Assembly (NCBI GenBank): GCA_027858355.1
Contig: JAQICW010000117.1
Span: 1-7,127 of the forward strand
Direction: 5' to 3'
Source: Desulfobacula sp.
Lineage (GTDB): Bacteria; Desulfobacterota; Desulfobacteria; Desulfobacterales; Desulfobacteraceae
DNA length: 7,127 nucleotides
A program made the position numbers and the translations under genes. Positions 4,620-7,127 of this stretch are shown here, in pieces (the first letter of the stretch is position 1; each line of letters begins with the position of its first letter). Below the pieces are notes generated by a model. The model saw only the letters and a list, made by a program, of their open reading frames with translations. It was not told where the DNA came from and made no database searches.

Positions 4620-6821
4620 CTACTTGGGTTGTGCATTTTTAATCTGTTTGATTACACTGATCAGTTGTTGGTTTGTCTTGGAAAGCCTTGCTGCAAGAAC
4701 ACCAAACAAATGTTTTGCCACATCAGGATATTTTTCTATTACCTCAGTTAATTTATCCCCGGGAAAACGTTTAACCTGTGATCGTCCCTTGGATAGAATA
4801 GACGCTGACCTGGGTTCTCCTGTGATGGCTGACATTTCCCCGAAATAATCTCCGGGTTGAACAATTTCAGCAATTTTTTTACCGCCTTTAACAACGTATA
4901 ACCCGCCTTGAATTAGCTTAAAAAAATCAATATCTGTATTGTCTTCCCTGATAATAACATCTTTATCTTCATATCGTTCAACATCAGGATTTATCAGGTA
5001 AGCAGGCAAAGATTCTTTAGTAATGGTGGTCTTTTTTAAAATTTCCTCTAGAGAGGTTTCTGATGTTCTGATTTTTTCAAGGCCAGCGTCTCTAAGTGTT
5101 ACCATTCCTTCGGCCACAGCAACCTTTCTGAGTTGATCTTCGGACACTTCAGCACTAATGGCTTTTCCGACCTCATCTGTGATTTCCATTAATTCATAGA
5201 GTCCGACTCTCCCTTTATATCCTGTTCCATTGCAATGGCCGCAACCTTTGGGACCATATATTTTCAAATCTTGGATTTCATCTTTTGAAAATCCATGAAG
5301 TTCAAGATCTTTAGGGGTATGGCCAGTAACTATCTGTTTACATTCAGGGCAGAGTCTTCTGGTCAGACGTTGGGATAAAAGCATGGTAATGGCTGATGCC
5401 AGCATATATGAAGGAATACCAATGTCTACAAGACGTCCTATGGTTGAAGGACAGTCATTTGTATGAAGGGTTGCAAAAACAAGATGACCTGTCATTGCTG
5501 CCTTAATGGCGATTTCTGCCGTTTCCATATCTCTGATTTCACCCACCATAATGATATCGGGGTCTTGCCGTAAGAATGCTTTTAATGCTGTCGCATAGGT
5601 CATTCCGATCTCATTTTTTACAGCAACCTGATTAATTCCTTTAAAATTAAACTCAACCGGGTCTTCTGCGGTTAATATTTTGATATCATCTTTATTTAAC
5701 CGGTTCAGTACAGAATAGAGTGTAGTTGTTTTCCCGCTTCCTGTAGGACCTGTGACAAGTATGAGTCCGTAAGGTAGTGAAATAGCTCTTTTCAGGCTAT
5801 CAAAAGTGGATGGTTCAAAACCCATTTTGGTCAAATCAATATTCAGGGCGCTTTGATCAAGGATACGCATGACAATACTTTCACCAAAAAGTGTCGGTAA
5901 AGTAGAGACCCTGAAATCAATAGATTTATTTTTACCTAATCGAAGTTTAATTCTGCCGTCCTGGGGAACTCTTCTTTCTGCAATATCAAGTGATGCAAGA
6001 ATTTTAATTCTTGAAATAACCGCATTTTTAATACTTAAAGGAAGATTCATGGCTTTATACATGGATCCGTCAAGCCGATACCGAACCTGGAATGTTTTTT
6101 CAAAGGGTTCAATATGAATATCGCTGACACCATCATTAATTGCCTTGGTAAGTATACCATTAACAAGCTTGATAATCGGTGCATCAGATGCCATAAATTC
6201 GTTAGGGACATCCTCTTCCGGAGCATAGACTTCTATTTCTCCTGCAGCCTCAGATGCCAGAGAACCAAAATCATCAACAGAAGTAACGGGTTCATCATCT
6301 TCAGAATCATCTTCAAAATGGAGAAAACTTTTATATTCTGCATCACTGATTTTGTAAAAATCCCGGTAGGCTTGAATCACATCTTTTTCAGTTGAAACAA
6401 AAACCAGGATCGTTTTGCCGGTTTTTTTCTGAAGATCTTCAACTACAGTGGTATCTGTTGGTTCAACCATAATAATGGACAGTTCTTCTCCTTTTAATTT
6501 AAAAGGAAACACCATTGCGGCTTTAGCCATTTCATAGGGCAGAAGCTTCAACACTTTGGGATCAGGCTTGATATCAGAAAATTTGACAACGTTATAATTA
6601 TAGAGTCGGCCAAGAACATTGATGATGGTATCAGGATCGATATATCCTTTATTTAAAAGGATGGTACTTAGTCGTTCATTGGTTTTTTTATGGATGTTTA
6701 ATGCTTCATCCAGTTGAACACTGTTGATTTGTCCTTCTTTTGAAAGAATCTCTCCAATTTTAGTTTGTCCTGCACCGGATTGATCCTTTATGGTTGCCTT
6801 TAGGCTGGATGATTTGTCCAT
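4620..6821 (-). CDS. PilB/GspE-type secretion or pilus-assembly ATPase with C-terminal cyclic-nucleotide-binding domain
   Basis: A hexameric cytoplasmic motor ATPase of the type IV pilus / type II secretion family. Of 733 residues (PilB and GspE are usually about 500-580), the extra length is a C-terminal sensor domain. In order: MshEN/T2SSE_N domain at about 19-155 (KIGEIL...KEG, then ERLSTILLNKG); an acidic, probably flexible linker at about 168-208; the ATPase core at about 212-600 with GPTGSGKT at 358-365 (Walker A, Lys364), Asp box AEDPVE at 385-390, Walker B region DIIMVGEIRD with Glu428, His box TGHLVFATLHTND at 444-456, and the zinc tetracysteine CPEC-X32-CGHC (491-494, 527-530) typical of extension motors; then a CRP-like beta-roll at about 612-728 with PGDYFGEMSAITGEPRSAS at 656-674, which keeps the Glu and Arg-Ser of a cNMP phosphate-binding cassette. 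No helix-turn-helix follows, so it is not a transcription factor. TAGGA lies 8 nt before the ATG. I cannot tell PilB from GspE or MshE by context, so no symbol is given. Confidence 0.95.
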   Translation of the reverse strand: MDKSSSLKATIKDQSGAGQTKIGEILSKEGQINSVQLDEALNIHKKTNERLSTILLNKGYIDPDTIINVLGRLYNYNVVKFSDIKPDPKVLKLLPYEMAKAAMVFPFKLKGEELSIIMVEPTDTTVVEDLQKKTGKTILVFVSTEKDVIQAYRDFYKISDAEYKSFLHFEDDSEDDEPVTSVDDFGSLASEAAGEIEVYAPEEDVPNEFMASDAPIIKLVNGILTKAINDGVSDIHIEPFEKTFQVRYRLDGSMYKAMNLPLSIKNAVISRIKILASLDIAERRVPQDGRIKLRLGKNKSIDFRVSTLPTLFGESIVMRILDQSALNIDLTKMGFEPSTFDSLKRAISLPYGLILVTGPTGSGKTTTLYSVLNRLNKDDIKILTAEDPVEFNFKGINQVAVKNEIGMTYATALKAFLRQDPDIIMVGEIRDMETAEIAIKAAMTGHLVFATLHTNDCPSTIGRLVDIGIPSYMLASAITMLLSQRLTRRLCPECKQIVTGHTPKDLELHGFSKDEIQDLKIYGPKGCGHCNGTGYKGRVGLYELMEITDEVGKAISAEVSEDQLRKVAVAEGMVTLRDAGLEKIRTSETSLEEILKKTTITKESLPAYLINPDVERYEDKDVIIREDNTDIDFFKLIQGGLYVVKGGKKIAEIVQPGDYFGEMSAITGEPRSASILSKGRSQVKRFPGDKLTEVIEKYPDVAKHLFGVLAARLSKTNQQLISVIKQIKNAQPK

Positions 6822-6904
6822 GTGTAAAATCCTAAATTATTGATTCGTCTTTCGGCCTTAAGTCCTTTCAGACCCCCTCAAATCTGGTAGCTTGAAAAGT
6901 CGAG
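6822..6904 (-). other. Intergenic leader between the small membrane ORF and the ATPase gene
   Basis: This 83-nt stretch separates two co-directional genes. I see no clear terminator or sigma-70 promoter. It holds a TAGGA ribosome binding site (6834-6830) and two short alternative helices that share bases: GTCT/AGAC (6847-6850 with 6870-6873) and CAGA/TCTG (6869-6872 with 6883-6886), plus two GAAAG motifs on the minus strand. These helices are only 4 bp and may be chance. I could not match it to any riboswitch class I know. Confidence 0.3.
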
Positions 6905-7114
6905 TTATTTATAATTCTTATACATTCTAATACCACCGGCAAGAATTAAAAGCCCGCCTAAAACATAAAAACTGAATTTAACAAAAAAAACTTTTTGCCT
7001 GAAAAATTCAATGGTTTCCACTTGCAGTATGATTTGGGGAATGCGGTAAAAAACACCTATCCCTACAGCAATCAAAAGAATACCATAATAAAATTTAAAA
7101 TTCTTTTTGCCCAT
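6905..7114 (-). CDS. Small two-helix membrane protein of unknown function
   Basis: A 69-residue ORF with a basic N-terminus (MGKKNFKF), a hydrophobic segment at about residues 9-28, a short charged middle (about 33-46), a second hydrophobic segment at about 47-63 with small-residue motifs (LGGLLILAGG), and a basic tail ending RMYKNYK. This is the pattern of a small inner-membrane protein with two spanning helices and both ends probably inside under the positive-inside rule. I do not recognise the family. It lies 83 nt upstream of the PilB-like gene on the same strand, so co-transcription is possible, but that does not show a shared function. The upstream region is cut by the window edge: only a GGA about 10 nt before the ATG is visible as a weak ribosome binding site. 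Its size and composition leave some chance that it is not a gene. Confidence 0.6.
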   Translation of the reverse strand: MGKKNFKFYYGILLIAVGIGVFYRIPQIILQVETIEFFRQKVFFVKFSFYVLGGLLILAGGIRMYKNYK

Positions 7115-7127
7115 CTTAAATTAATCC

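Noticed and set aside
5869..6395. Plus-strand open frames within the motor ATPase gene
   Set aside because: They lie opposite conserved ATPase and linker sequence and show no family features.
6822..6904. c-di-GMP (GEMM) riboswitch before the motor ATPase gene
   Set aside because: The conserved GEMM sequence blocks and paired helices are not present; only short, weak helices are seen.
1..7127. CRISPR array, insertion sequence, toxin-antitoxin or defence system
   Set aside because: No spaced repeats, terminal inverted repeats, transposase or defence-type domains are visible; every stretch over 300 bases is taken by an assigned gene.

Overview
The window looks like ordinary chromosomal housekeeping DNA from an AT-rich Gram-negative bacterium. 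The best guess is a Desulfobacterota (Desulfobacterales-like) lineage. This rests on the style of the MurA, PilB and QueH sequences, on QueH being used instead of QueG, and on a tRNA-Leu with an encoded CCA. It is a guess from pattern recognition, not a phylogeny.

Layout. Positions 1-1195 (minus) hold the N-terminal half of a ComEC/Rec2 DNA-uptake channel that starts at a GTG and runs off the left edge. Just upstream of it on the same strand is murA (1222-2475), the first committed step of peptidoglycan synthesis; the two are probably co-transcribed. Next comes a strong hairpin terminator (2534-2573) and a minus-strand tRNA-Leu(UAA) (2579-2666), then a short divergent intergenic region with a 14-bp tandem duplication. 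On the plus strand a compact three-gene cluster follows: maf (2775-3365, broken by an in-frame TAG), the PLP-homeostasis gene yggS/PLPBP (3380-4072), and queH (4069-4614), which overlaps yggS by 4 nt and starts with TTG. It meets, tail to tail with only 5 nt between, a large minus-strand gene (4620-6821) for a PilB/GspE-type secretion or pilus ATPase that carries a C-terminal cyclic-nucleotide-binding domain. Upstream of that ATPase gene, on the same strand, is a 69-residue two-helix membrane protein (6905-7114) that I do not recognise.

Functionally this is a mosaic: envelope synthesis (MurA), DNA uptake (ComEC), nucleotide-pool cleaning (Maf), cofactor homeostasis (YggS), tRNA queuosine modification (QueH) and pilus or secretion motor (PilB-like). 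ComEC and a PilB-type ATPase could both serve natural transformation, but their separation here makes this only suggestive.

The points most worth a second look are the amber codon inside an otherwise intact Maf frame, the several non-canonical bases in the tRNA-Leu, unusual residues in a conserved YggS motif, and the fusion of a cNMP-sensor domain to a PilB-like motor that also has an MshEN-type N-terminal domain. The first three lie within about 1.5 kb and could share one cause, such as sequence error or local decay. I found no CRISPR array, insertion sequence, phage gene or defence system, and no convincing new system.
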